From positions 1-37,806 of the forward strand of contig JBOGFC010000132.1 of NCBI GenBank assembly GCA_050742155.1: DNA of 37,806 nucleotides. The letters are read 5' to 3'. The stretch is from JBOGFC01 sp050742155. GTDB taxonomy: Bacteria > Actinomycetota > Acidimicrobiia > Spongiisociales > JALYHC01. Positions 14,526 to 21,017 of this stretch are shown piece by piece (position 1 is the stretch's first letter; each line of letters starts with the position of its first letter). A program made the position numbers and the translations under genes. Under the pieces are notes generated by a model. That model searched no databases. It saw only the letters and a program-made list of their open reading frames with translations, and was not told where the DNA came from.

Positions 14526-15460
14526 TCGTCCTCCTCCCTGTTGGCGCCGCACTCCTCCTCCTCGCCTTGCCAGGCTTGTCCCGGCCGCTGGGAAGGCGGA
14601 CGGATCCCCGGCACTGGGCGAAAGGGGTGGCGATCTCGCTGGCGGCGGGGGTGGTCGCCCTGGAGGGGACGCTGGCGCTGGTGGCAGCGCCTGCCGTCCT
14701 GCGGGCGCTGGGGGCGCCGGCGTTGGCCGCCATCTGCCAGCGGGCGGTGGAGACGTTGGTCCCCGCACACCCGGCCATCGCCTGGTCGGCGGGAAGCGGC
14801 GCGGTCTTCCTGGCGGTGGCGTCGGCCTCGGGTATCCGGCGGGCGCGCCGTATCGAGCGGGCCATGCGCGTCGAGACGTGGCTGGGCGACCACCGCGACC
14901 GGGGCGACCACCAGCTGGTGGTCCTGCCGACCCCCGAGCTCCTGGCTCTCAGCCTGGCAGACCGACCGGCCCAGGTGCTGGTCTCCGAGGGCCTGGTGGA
15001 AGTGCTCTCGCCCGACCAGCTCGAGGCGGTGCTGGCCCACGAGGAAGCCCACCTGCGCCACGGCCACCGGCGCTACCTCCTCGTGGCGGCAGCCGTCCAA
15101 CGAGCCTTCGGGTTCCTCCCCTTCGTCCGAAGGAGCGCCGCCGCCCTTCGGCTGGCGATCGAGCGGTGGGCCGATGAGGAGGCTGCCGCCGTCGCGCCTG
15201 GGGGGCGGGCAACGGTGAGGGAGGCGCTGGCCACCTTGACGGCGGCCGCCGTTGCGCCGGGAGTAGCCGCCTTCGGGGCGGCCGACACGGTGCTGGAGCG
15301 GGTGCGGGCGCTGGGCTGCCCGCCCGGGTCCGGTGAGGGTCGGGGGCTGAGGCTCTACGGGCCGATAACGGCGTTGGGGTTGGGGGTCATGGGCTCCTGG
15401 GGCGCCTGGCTGAGTGCAGCCGGGTCGGCCGTGGCGGCCGGTCCGCTGTGTGTGGTGTGA
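14522..15460 (+). CDS. BlaR1-like M56/M48 membrane protease
   Basis: The 312-residue protein has predicted membrane helices near residues 1-18, 38-60 and 80-105, a zinc protease motif HEEAHLRHGHRR (His173, Glu174, His177), a further helix, and the phrase RWADEEAAAVAPGG, which supplies the third zinc ligand region of the family. It ends with one more helix. Unlike staphylococcal BlaR1 it has no penicillin-binding sensor domain outside; the C-terminus is only a short tail with Cys. It most likely cleaves or inactivates the BlaI-type repressor with which it is coupled. The signal sensed is unknown. Confidence 0.85.
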   Translation: MIVLLPVGAALLLLALPGLSRPLGRRTDPRHWAKGVAISLAAGVVALEGTLALVAAPAVLRALGAPALAAICQRAVETLVPAHPAIAWSAGSGAVFLAVASASGIRRARRIERAMRVETWLGDHRDRGDHQLVVLPTPELLALSLADRPAQVLVSEGLVEVLSPDQLEAVLAHEEAHLRHGHRRYLLVAAAVQRAFGFLPFVRRSAAALRLAIERWADEEAAAVAPGGRATVREALATLTAAAVAPGVAAFGAADTVLERVRALGCPPGSGEGRGLRLYGPITALGLGVMGSWGAWLSAAGSAVAAGPLCVV

Positions 15461-15530
15461 GCATCGTGCGCTTGGCCGCACATCTGAGAGGCGACTGACC
15501 GGTTAAGGCCCCCCGCGAGGCCCGGAGCCC

Positions 15531-16172
15531 CTAGCGATACATCGAGGCAGAAGAGGCCGCCCGCCGGTCCGTCTCCGGCACAGCCACCTTGGTAGACCTG
15601 GACGCTTCCTGCAGGAGCGCGCTCAGCCGCCGGGCGTTCCAGGCCAGGGAGGCCACTAATGCCGCCAGGGCGAAGGGGAAGAACCAGCTGCGCAGGGCGA
15701 TCAGGGCCACGATGAACTGTGCCCCCAGCACCAGCGCCACGGTGGGAACGCAGCAGGCGAAGCCGGTGAGGAAGCCGGGGAGGGCGCCGAGCAGGCCACC
15801 GAAGGCACGGCGGCGGCAGACCCGGGCGGTACGGAACACCTGGAGGGCGGCCGCCACGTTCAACCCCACCAAGAGCCCGAGGACAAGACCCATGGCGATG
15901 TTCAGGGGCGAGACGAGGAGGGTGACATGACCGCCCAGGCGCAGAGCCGCTACCGGCTCGTAGGAGAAGGCGGCGATCGGCTTGAGGGCCCGGGACGGCC
16001 AGTCGGGGACCGCCTGCCAGAGGGGGCCGGGCAGGCTCCGGGAGGTCACCAGCAGGTTCTGGATGGCGAGGAGGTAGACGACCAGGTAGAGGGCCGTGAC
16101 GGCCCAGGCGAGCAGGGGATGATGCCGCAGCGACCGGCCGCCCACCCGGAGGGTGTCCTGTGCCAGCGTCAC
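15531..16172 (-). CDS. Polytopic membrane protein with CCVP motif
   Basis: The 213-residue protein has about five helices (around residues 22-44, 78-104, 120-145, 150-172, 175-195). One holds GFACCVPTVALVLGAQF, a vicinal cysteine pair followed by Pro, as seen in thiol- or metal-handling membrane proteins. The family is not recognised. GTG 16172 overlaps the stop of the DUF3179 gene (GTGA), so the two are coupled. Possible roles are metal transfer or electron transfer across the membrane, both inference. Confidence 0.65.
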   Translation of the reverse strand: MTLAQDTLRVGGRSLRHHPLLAWAVTALYLVVYLLAIQNLLVTSRSLPGPLWQAVPDWPSRALKPIAAFSYEPVAALRLGGHVTLLVSPLNIAMGLVLGLLVGLNVAAALQVFRTARVCRRRAFGGLLGALPGFLTGFACCVPTVALVLGAQFIVALIALRSWFFPFALAALVASLAWNARRLSALLQEASRSTKVAVPETDRRAASSASMYR

Positions 16173-17389
16173 GCCAGCACCTCCGTCCCGGGGAAGAAGG
16201 CCACCCAGGCGAACCACATCACGTCGTAGAAGCTCAGCCGGGGGAGCTGGGTGCCCTCCCGCGGTCCCGCGACCGCCCGCCCGAAGGCGTCCCAGGTCGA
16301 CCCGGAGGTCTCGTCCACGTAGCGCCCAGGGCTGTCTCCGGGGGAGAGGCGCACCTCGTCACCCTCCACCCGCCCCAAGAAGGCGAAGCCCTCGTCGAGG
16401 TCGGGGTCATAGAGCAGGACCACCGGGTCCTCCCCCATGGCAGTCCGGACGGCTCCTTCGGCAAGCAGCCTCTCCTTGCGCACCGCCAGCCGGGCTGGGT
16501 CGTGCTTGACACCCACGAAGACGTCTTTGTCGTCGAAGCGCTCGTCGAAGTGCATGACCGGGAACAACCTCGGCGAGCCGGGGGCGAAGTAGCCCCCCAG
16601 CGGGTTGTAGGAGCCATAAGGGTCCGAGCCGTAGCTGCGCACGTAACCCGTATCGGTGGAGAGCACCTCGGTGTCCGGATGGGCCTGGCGCCATCGTCCC
16701 CAGGTGGTCCAGGCCACCGGGATCTCCTCGAGGGTGGCGTCCAAGGCCGGGCCGCTGATGGCCTGGGCGAGGATCTGGGGCCAGCGGCTGTCGGTCTGGC
16801 GGTCATACATGAGCAGGTTGGAGCTGACCAGGTTGCCGGAGGTCCCGAACGTGTAGGCCTCGCCGGAGGAGGCGGTGCCCCGGAAGGCGACCGTGGACCC
16901 GGTGAGCGGGCAGTAGGTGACCGAGAGCGGACCGTCGGGAAAGGTGTCGTTGACGATCTCGTGCCAGACCAAGACCAGCTGCGGGTAGGCCACCACCCGG
17001 CCCTCCCGCTCCAGGCCGAAGACGACGTCCCCGTCCTTCAGGAAGTCGACCTCTTCGGCGCCCAGATACTTGGGTTCGTCGATAGGCGGGATGCCGTCCT
17101 TGGGAGGCCCGCCGAACTGGACGTTGTCGGCGAAGTCGGCCAGCTCGAAGACCGGCGGCGCGGCGGCCTGGGCCGTGGTGGAGGGGGCAGCCGAAGCGGC
17201 GGTGGAGCGGGTGGACGAGGGAATGGTTGTCGAAGCAGCGGTGCCGGGCCCACCAAGCACCCTGGTCCCCAGGTAGGTGGCCCCGCCCGCCACTCCCAGC
17301 CCGGCCAGCAGCTTGAGGAAGGTCCTGCGGCTGGCCCCCGGCCGGAACTCGTATCGATCGGTCTTCGGGCCCGGGTCGGTCGAGGTCAT
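16169..17389 (-). CDS. DUF3179 protein with Tat signal
   Basis: The 406-residue protein begins with a twin-arginine signal (SRRTFLKLLAGLGVAGG at about residues 20-36) and a Ser/Thr/Ala-rich linker. The DUF3179 domain follows: DEPKYLGAEEVDFLKDGD, VTYCPLTGSTVAF, GTSGNLVSSNLLMYDR and SYGSDPYGSYN. The single conserved Cys in TYCPLTG and the Tat export suggest a cofactor or metal bound in the cytoplasm, but the biochemistry of this family is unknown to me. ATG 17389 follows AGGAGG. It is divergent from the Rieske gene and shares BlaI-type site 3 with it. Confidence 0.88.
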   Translation of the reverse strand: MTSTDPGPKTDRYEFRPGASRRTFLKLLAGLGVAGGATYLGTRVLGGPGTAASTTIPSSTRSTAASAAPSTTAQAAAPPVFELADFADNVQFGGPPKDGIPPIDEPKYLGAEEVDFLKDGDVVFGLEREGRVVAYPQLVLVWHEIVNDTFPDGPLSVTYCPLTGSTVAFRGTASSGEAYTFGTSGNLVSSNLLMYDRQTDSRWPQILAQAISGPALDATLEEIPVAWTTWGRWRQAHPDTEVLSTDTGYVRSYGSDPYGSYNPLGGYFAPGSPRLFPVMHFDERFDDKDVFVGVKHDPARLAVRKERLLAEGAVRTAMGEDPVVLLYDPDLDEGFAFLGRVEGDEVRLSPGDSPGRYVDETSGSTWDAFGRAVAGPREGTQLPRLSFYDVMWFAWVAFFPGTEVLA

Positions 17390-17499
17390 GGCGGCCTCCT
17401 TGCAGGTCTCGGCTCCTGCAACGACGGCTGGACGTAGATGATTCCGTCCCTTCGGGTGACCTTCCTCGTCTCGGTCCCGGCTCCTCGGATGTGGAGTTA

Positions 17500-17515
17500 T
17501 GATGACATGTAGTAG
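17500..17515. promoter_or_regulatory. BlaI-type operator site 3
   Basis: TGATGACATGTAGTAG; on the other strand it reads CTACTACATGTCATCA. One half keeps the TACTACA arm typical of BlaI-family sites, the other is degenerate. It lies 16 bp before the Rieske start, in the divergent region with the DUF3179 gene. Confidence 0.45.
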
Positions 17516-17531
17516 CAAGGACCGGTGCGGC

Positions 17532-18407
17532 ATGACCACTGCCCAGATCCTGGCCCTGGCCGTGGCCGGAGTGGCTCTCCTCGGGATGGTGGCCGTCTTC
17601 GCCATCGCCTTCCGCCGGGAGACGGTCGAGCGGCCGGCCCCCCTCCTCGACCGGCGCACCCTGCAGCGGGACCACTCGGCGACATTCCCCGTCGCGGCGC
17701 GGACCCGCCCAACCGAGGAAGGACGGTCCCTCGCCTTGGACGTCCTGGAGCAGCCTCGGCCCATCGAGAAAGAAGAGGAGCCTCCGCTGGCCGTGGAAGC
17801 CATGGAAGTGCGCCGGGTGGAGGAGGTTCCTCCCCAGGAGGCCGGGGTGACCCGCCGGCAGTTCTTCAACCGGGCTCTCTTGACCGCCTTAGGGTCCTAC
17901 TTGGGCCTCCTCGGGGTCTCCATGCTGGCCTTCTTCTGGCCCAAGCTCAGCGGAGGGTTCGGGGTCCGAGTCGACGCCGGGGACGTGGAGGAGCTGAAGG
18001 CCCAGCTCTTCCAGGAGGACGGGACCGTCATCCCCGCCTACGTCCCAGACGCTCGCGGCTACGTGATCCCCTTTCCTGAGGGAGAGGTGTCCGGCACCGA
18101 CTTCGAGGGGATCCCAGTGATCGTGGCCGGGCTGACCGCCCTCTACCAGCGCTGCGTGCACTTAGGTTGCCGCGTCCCCTGGTGCCACCCCTCCCAGGGC
18201 TTCGAGTGCCCCTGCCACGGCTCCAAGTACAACCTGCACGGGGAGTACGAGGCCGGGCCGGCTCCCCGCAACCTGGACCGCTTCTTGGTGGAGGTGGACG
18301 AGGGCAACCACCTCATCATCGACACCTCCCAGATCATCCAGACGGCCCGCGCCCAGCACAAGACTGTCCCCTACCCGCAGGGCCCTCCCTGCGTGACCAT
18401 CGGCTGA
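17532..18407 (+). CDS. Stand-alone Rieske 2Fe-2S protein (QcrA-like)
   Basis: The 291-residue protein has an N-terminal helix (QILALAVAGVALLGMVAVFAIAF), a long linker, a second helix after TRRQFFNRALL (about residues 117-140), and a Rieske domain. Cluster ligands are CVHLGC (from residue 208) and CPCHGS (from 226), with the two disulfide cysteines also present, so the cluster should be high-potential as in cytochrome bc complexes. No cytochrome b or c gene is nearby, so its partner is unknown. ATG 17532 was preferred to 17499 because the earlier start overlaps operator site 3. It stops 7 bp from the convergent TlpA gene. Confidence 0.87.
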   Translation: MTTAQILALAVAGVALLGMVAVFAIAFRRETVERPAPLLDRRTLQRDHSATFPVAARTRPTEEGRSLALDVLEQPRPIEKEEEPPLAVEAMEVRRVEEVPPQEAGVTRRQFFNRALLTALGSYLGLLGVSMLAFFWPKLSGGFGVRVDAGDVEELKAQLFQEDGTVIPAYVPDARGYVIPFPEGEVSGTDFEGIPVIVAGLTALYQRCVHLGCRVPWCHPSQGFECPCHGSKYNLHGEYEAGPAPRNLDRFLVEVDEGNHLIIDTSQIIQTARAQHKTVPYPQGPPCVTIG

Positions 18408-18414
18408 GGTCCGC

Positions 18415-19068
18415 TCAGGTCCCGAAGTACCGGGCGAGCAGCTCCTCGAGCTGGGCTTCGGTCACCGCCCCCATCACCCGCCCCACGATCATGCCCTCCG
18501 AGGAGATGAACCAGGTGGTGGGGAGGCCGAAGGTGGGGTAGCGAACCAGCATGGTGCCGGTCTCGTCGACGGCCAGGGGATAGGTGACGGCGACCTCCTC
18601 GGCGAAGGCGCGGGCCGCGGCCGGCTCGTCCTCCACGGCCACTCCCAGGAAGAGCACCTCGGGGTGCTGGCGGGAGACCTCATCGAGGAGGGGCATCTCC
18701 TCGCGGCAGGGGACGCACCAGGAGGCCCATAGGTTGAGGAGCACCGGCCGGCCGTCTGTGGCCAGGTGCCCGGACAGCGAGAACTCCCGCCCATCGAAGA
18801 GGGTGAGGTCGAAATCGGGGGCAGGCTCCGGCTGGGTGGGGACGAAGGCGCCCGGATCAGTGAGCGCATCGAGTGCCCCTGGGGGCTGAGCGATCGGGGA
18901 AAGGGTGAGGGCCAGGGCCCCGAGGACGGCCGCCAGGAGAGCCAGCACCACCAGCCACCTGATGGCGCGGCGCGCAGGCGATGGTGGCGGGGCGGGCCCC
19001 TCATCAGAGGGGTGCTCTGCTGGTCCGGGTTGGGAGGCCCTACCCGCACTGAGGTTTCGCAAGCGCAT
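18415..19068 (-). CDS. TlpA/ResA-type membrane thioredoxin
   Basis: The 217-residue protein has a cytoplasmic Pro-rich start, one helix (about residues 37-56, WLVVLALLAAVLGALALTL) and a thioredoxin domain with LWASWCVPCREEMP (Cys118, Cys121) and the cis-Pro segment FGLPTTWFISSEG. It would act as an extracytoplasmic disulfide reductase. It is divergent from ccdA, the likely source of its electrons, with two BlaI-type sites between. It differs from the ResA-like protein at 12972 in its active-site pair (VP here, LA there), so the two may serve different targets. Confidence 0.9.
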   Translation of the reverse strand: MRLRNLSAGRASQPGPAEHPSDEGPAPPPSPARRAIRWLVVLALLAAVLGALALTLSPIAQPPGALDALTDPGAFVPTQPEPAPDFDLTLFDGREFSLSGHLATDGRPVLLNLWASWCVPCREEMPLLDEVSRQHPEVLFLGVAVEDEPAAARAFAEEVAVTYPLAVDETGTMLVRYPTFGLPTTWFISSEGMIVGRVMGAVTEAQLEELLARYFGT

Positions 19069-19081
19069 TTGGCTGGCTCAA

Positions 19082-19097
19082 CTATAGAAAGTAGTAG
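19082..19097. promoter_or_regulatory. BlaI-type operator site 4
   Basis: CTATAGAAAGTAGTAG; the opposite strand reads CTACTACTTTCTATAG. It begins 13 bp upstream of the TlpA-type gene's ATG and would block its promoter or early transcription. Confidence 0.5.
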
Positions 19098-19125
19098 CAG
19101 CCTTGGGGGCTGAGACGGGGAAAGC

Positions 19126-19141
19126 CTACGACGGGCTGTAG
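19126..19141. promoter_or_regulatory. BlaI-type operator site 5
   Basis: CTACGACGGGCTGTAG has perfect outer arms CTAC/GTAG and shares nine leading bases (CTACGACGG) with site 2. It lies 10 bp before the ccdA ATG. Confidence 0.6.
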
Positions 19142-19151
19142 CATACCGGGC

Positions 19152-19886
19152 ATGGACCTGGTCGGCCTGGCGCTTCCCTTCCTGGCGGTGGTGGCCGGCA
19201 TCGTCTCCTTCACCTCCCCGTGCTGCCTGCCCCTCATCCCGGCCTACCTCTCCTACGTCACCGCCCTGCCGGTCTCCGAGCTCGGACGCGAGGAAGCCAG
19301 GGGGCTCGCCTTGCGGGCCTCGCTTCTCTTCGTGGCCGGGTTCACGCTGGTGTTCACCGCCCTGGGGGCTTCCTTTGCCTTGGTCGGCTCCCTCCTGCTC
19401 CGCAACGTCCCTTGGATCGTGCGGGTGGCCGGGGTGGGCATCGTGGTGATGGGTCTGGCCATGATGGGGCTGCTGCGCATCCCGGGCCTCTTCCGGGAGC
19501 GGCGGCTCGATCTCGCCCGCCTGCCCAGGGGGCCGAGGGCCGCCTTCCCGCTGGGCATGGCCTTCGCCTTCGGGTGGGTGCCCTGTGTCGGTCCGATCCT
19601 GGCCACCATCCTGGCCATCGCCGGAGCCACCCAGACGGCGCTGTGGGGGGCGGTGCTGCTGGCCCTCTACTCGCTGGGGCTGGGAGTACCGTTCGTGCTG
19701 CTGGCCCTGTGGTACCAGGGGGCCAGGAGCTCCCTGGCCTGGCTGCGGCGCAACGGGCGCCGCATCGAGGCGGCGGGCGGGGCACTCCTGGTCGGGGTGG
19801 GGATCCTGTTCGCCACCGGGGCCTGGCGGTTCTTCTTCATCCCGCTCCAGCGAACCTTCGCCCGGCTCGGTTGGCCGCCGATCTGA
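19152..19886 (+). CDS. ccdA: CcdA/DsbD-type thiol electron carrier
   Basis: The 244-residue protein has six predicted helices and moves electrons from cytoplasmic thioredoxin to thiol proteins outside. The two reactive cysteines are expected in SPCCLPLIPAYLSY (helix 1, Cys24; Cys25 is an additional Cys where Val is common) and WVPCVGPILATIL (Cys145). The additional adjacent cysteine is unusual. It is divergent from the TlpA-type gene and leads a run of four closely spaced rightward genes to CopC-CopD. Confidence 0.92.
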   Translation: MDLVGLALPFLAVVAGIVSFTSPCCLPLIPAYLSYVTALPVSELGREEARGLALRASLLFVAGFTLVFTALGASFALVGSLLLRNVPWIVRVAGVGIVVMGLAMMGLLRIPGLFRERRLDLARLPRGPRAAFPLGMAFAFGWVPCVGPILATILAIAGATQTALWGAVLLALYSLGLGVPFVLLALWYQGARSSLAWLRRNGRRIEAAGGALLVGVGILFATGAWRFFFIPLQRTFARLGWPPI

Positions 19887-19923
19887 TGGGAGGGCCTCGT
19901 TTGGGGAAGGGAGTAGGAAGTCG

Positions 19924-20145
19924 ATGATGCCGATGGGCCCGTGGATGCTGTTCGTATGGCTGCTTTTCCTGGCCCTGATCGTGGCGGGAGCGGTCCTCGT
20001 GGTCCGGGCCTTCTCAGACCGGAGCGGCCCCGGCCAGGACCGGAGAGGGGATCGGGAAGCGCTCCGCATCCTGGAGGAGCGCTACGCGCGGGGGGAGATG
20101 GACCGGGAGGAGTTCGAGGAGCGTCGCCGGGTGCTCGGCTCGTAG
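19924..20145 (+). CDS. SHOCT-domain small membrane protein
   Basis: The 73-residue protein has one helix (MLFVWLLFLALIVAGAVLVV) and a C-terminal SHOCT motif (ALRILEERYARGEMDREEFEERRRVL). SHOCT proteins are common next to metal-efflux and stress genes; the motif is thought to mediate assembly. ATG 19924 follows GGGAAGGGAG; the gene starts 37 bp after ccdA and ends 2 bp before the next ATG. Confidence 0.85.
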   Translation: MMPMGPWMLFVWLLFLALIVAGAVLVVRAFSDRSGPGQDRRGDREALRILEERYARGEMDREEFEERRRVLGS

Positions 20146-20147
20146 GA

Positions 20148-21017
20148 ATGGCCGACCATCCCACGTGGACGCGGAAAGCCCTGGCCGTCCTGGCCGGTGC
20201 GACATTCCTGGCGGCCTGCGGCGGGTCGGGCCAGGGTGAGCGGGACCGGCTCCCCGCCTCGGACCACGTGCACGCCTTGCGAGCCCTCCAGGACGGGAGC
20301 CTCCTGCTGGGCCTCCACGGCGGCCTCTGGCGAAGCGCAGACGGCACGACCTGGGAGTCCGCCGGGTTGGAGAGTCAGGACGCCATGGCGATCGGCGCCC
20401 ACGACCCGGGCGCCCCAATCTTCGTGGCGGGACACAACGTCCTGGCTCGAAGCCGGGATGGCGGGAGGACCTTCCAGCCGCTCCGTCCCGGTGATCTCCC
20501 GGGACTAGACATCCATGCCTTCGCGCAGGCCCCCTCCGACCCGGACCTGGTCTATGCCTTCGTGGTGGGCTTCGGGCTGTTCCGAAGCGGCGACGCCGGA
20601 GAGAGCTGGGACCTCCGTTCGGAAGTCGGTCGGGTCCCCCCCGACCTCCTGGCGCTGGCGGTTGGCCCCCGGGATCCGGACCTGGTGGTGGGAGCCGGTC
20701 CGGAGAATGGCATGGTCCGGTCCACGGACGGCGGCGGAAGCTTCGCCCGCACGCTCGAGGTCGGGGCCTGGTCGCTGTCCTCCGACCCGACCGATCCCGA
20801 TCGCCTTCTCGTCCTCAGCGCCCGGGGAATCGAGGAGAGCCGGGACGGCGGGGCGACCTGGACGACGCTACTTCATCGCGGCCAGGAGCTCCCCGGCGAC
20901 TGGGCGGCCATCGCGGTCGGCCCGGACGGGGTGCTCTGGGTGGTGACCGAGGCGCCACGCACCCTGCAGCGCTCCGACGACGGCGGCGAGATCTGGCAGG
21001 AGGTGGCCCGGACTTGA
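20148..21017 (+). CDS. Propeller lipoprotein (F510_1955-like)
   Basis: The 289-residue protein has a lipoprotein signal (VLAGATFLAACGGS) and a mature part of repeated blades with phrases such as GLWRSADGTTWES, LARSRDGGRTFQ, LFRSGDAGESWD, MVRSTDGGGSF and LQRSDDGGEIW: the Asp-box/BNR-like repeats of sortilin-type propellers. It resembles proteins named F510_1955-family glycosylhydrolases, whose start SDHVHAL it shares. Catalysis is doubtful; a surface binding role is as likely. It ends in TGATG overlap with the CopC-CopD gene, indicating a common function. Confidence 0.78.
   Translation: MADHPTWTRKALAVLAGATFLAACGGSGQGERDRLPASDHVHALRALQDGSLLLGLHGGLWRSADGTTWESAGLESQDAMAIGAHDPGAPIFVAGHNVLARSRDGGRTFQPLRPGDLPGLDIHAFAQAPSDPDLVYAFVVGFGLFRSGDAGESWDLRSEVGRVPPDLLALAVGPRDPDLVVGAGPENGMVRSTDGGGSFARTLEVGAWSLSSDPTDPDRLLVLSARGIEESRDGGATWTTLLHRGQELPGDWAAIAVGPDGVLWVVTEAPRTLQRSDDGGEIWQEVART

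Noticed and set aside
14136..15460. A beta-lactam resistance locus
   Set aside because: Although BlaI and a BlaR1-like protease are present, there is no beta-lactamase or penicillin-binding protein gene nearby and the protease lacks the penicillin-sensing domain.
17390..17869. N-terminal extension of the DUF3179 protein
   Set aside because: The longer frame runs antisense through the Rieske gene and its promoter; the ATG at 17389 with AGGAGG and a Tat signal right behind it is the natural start.
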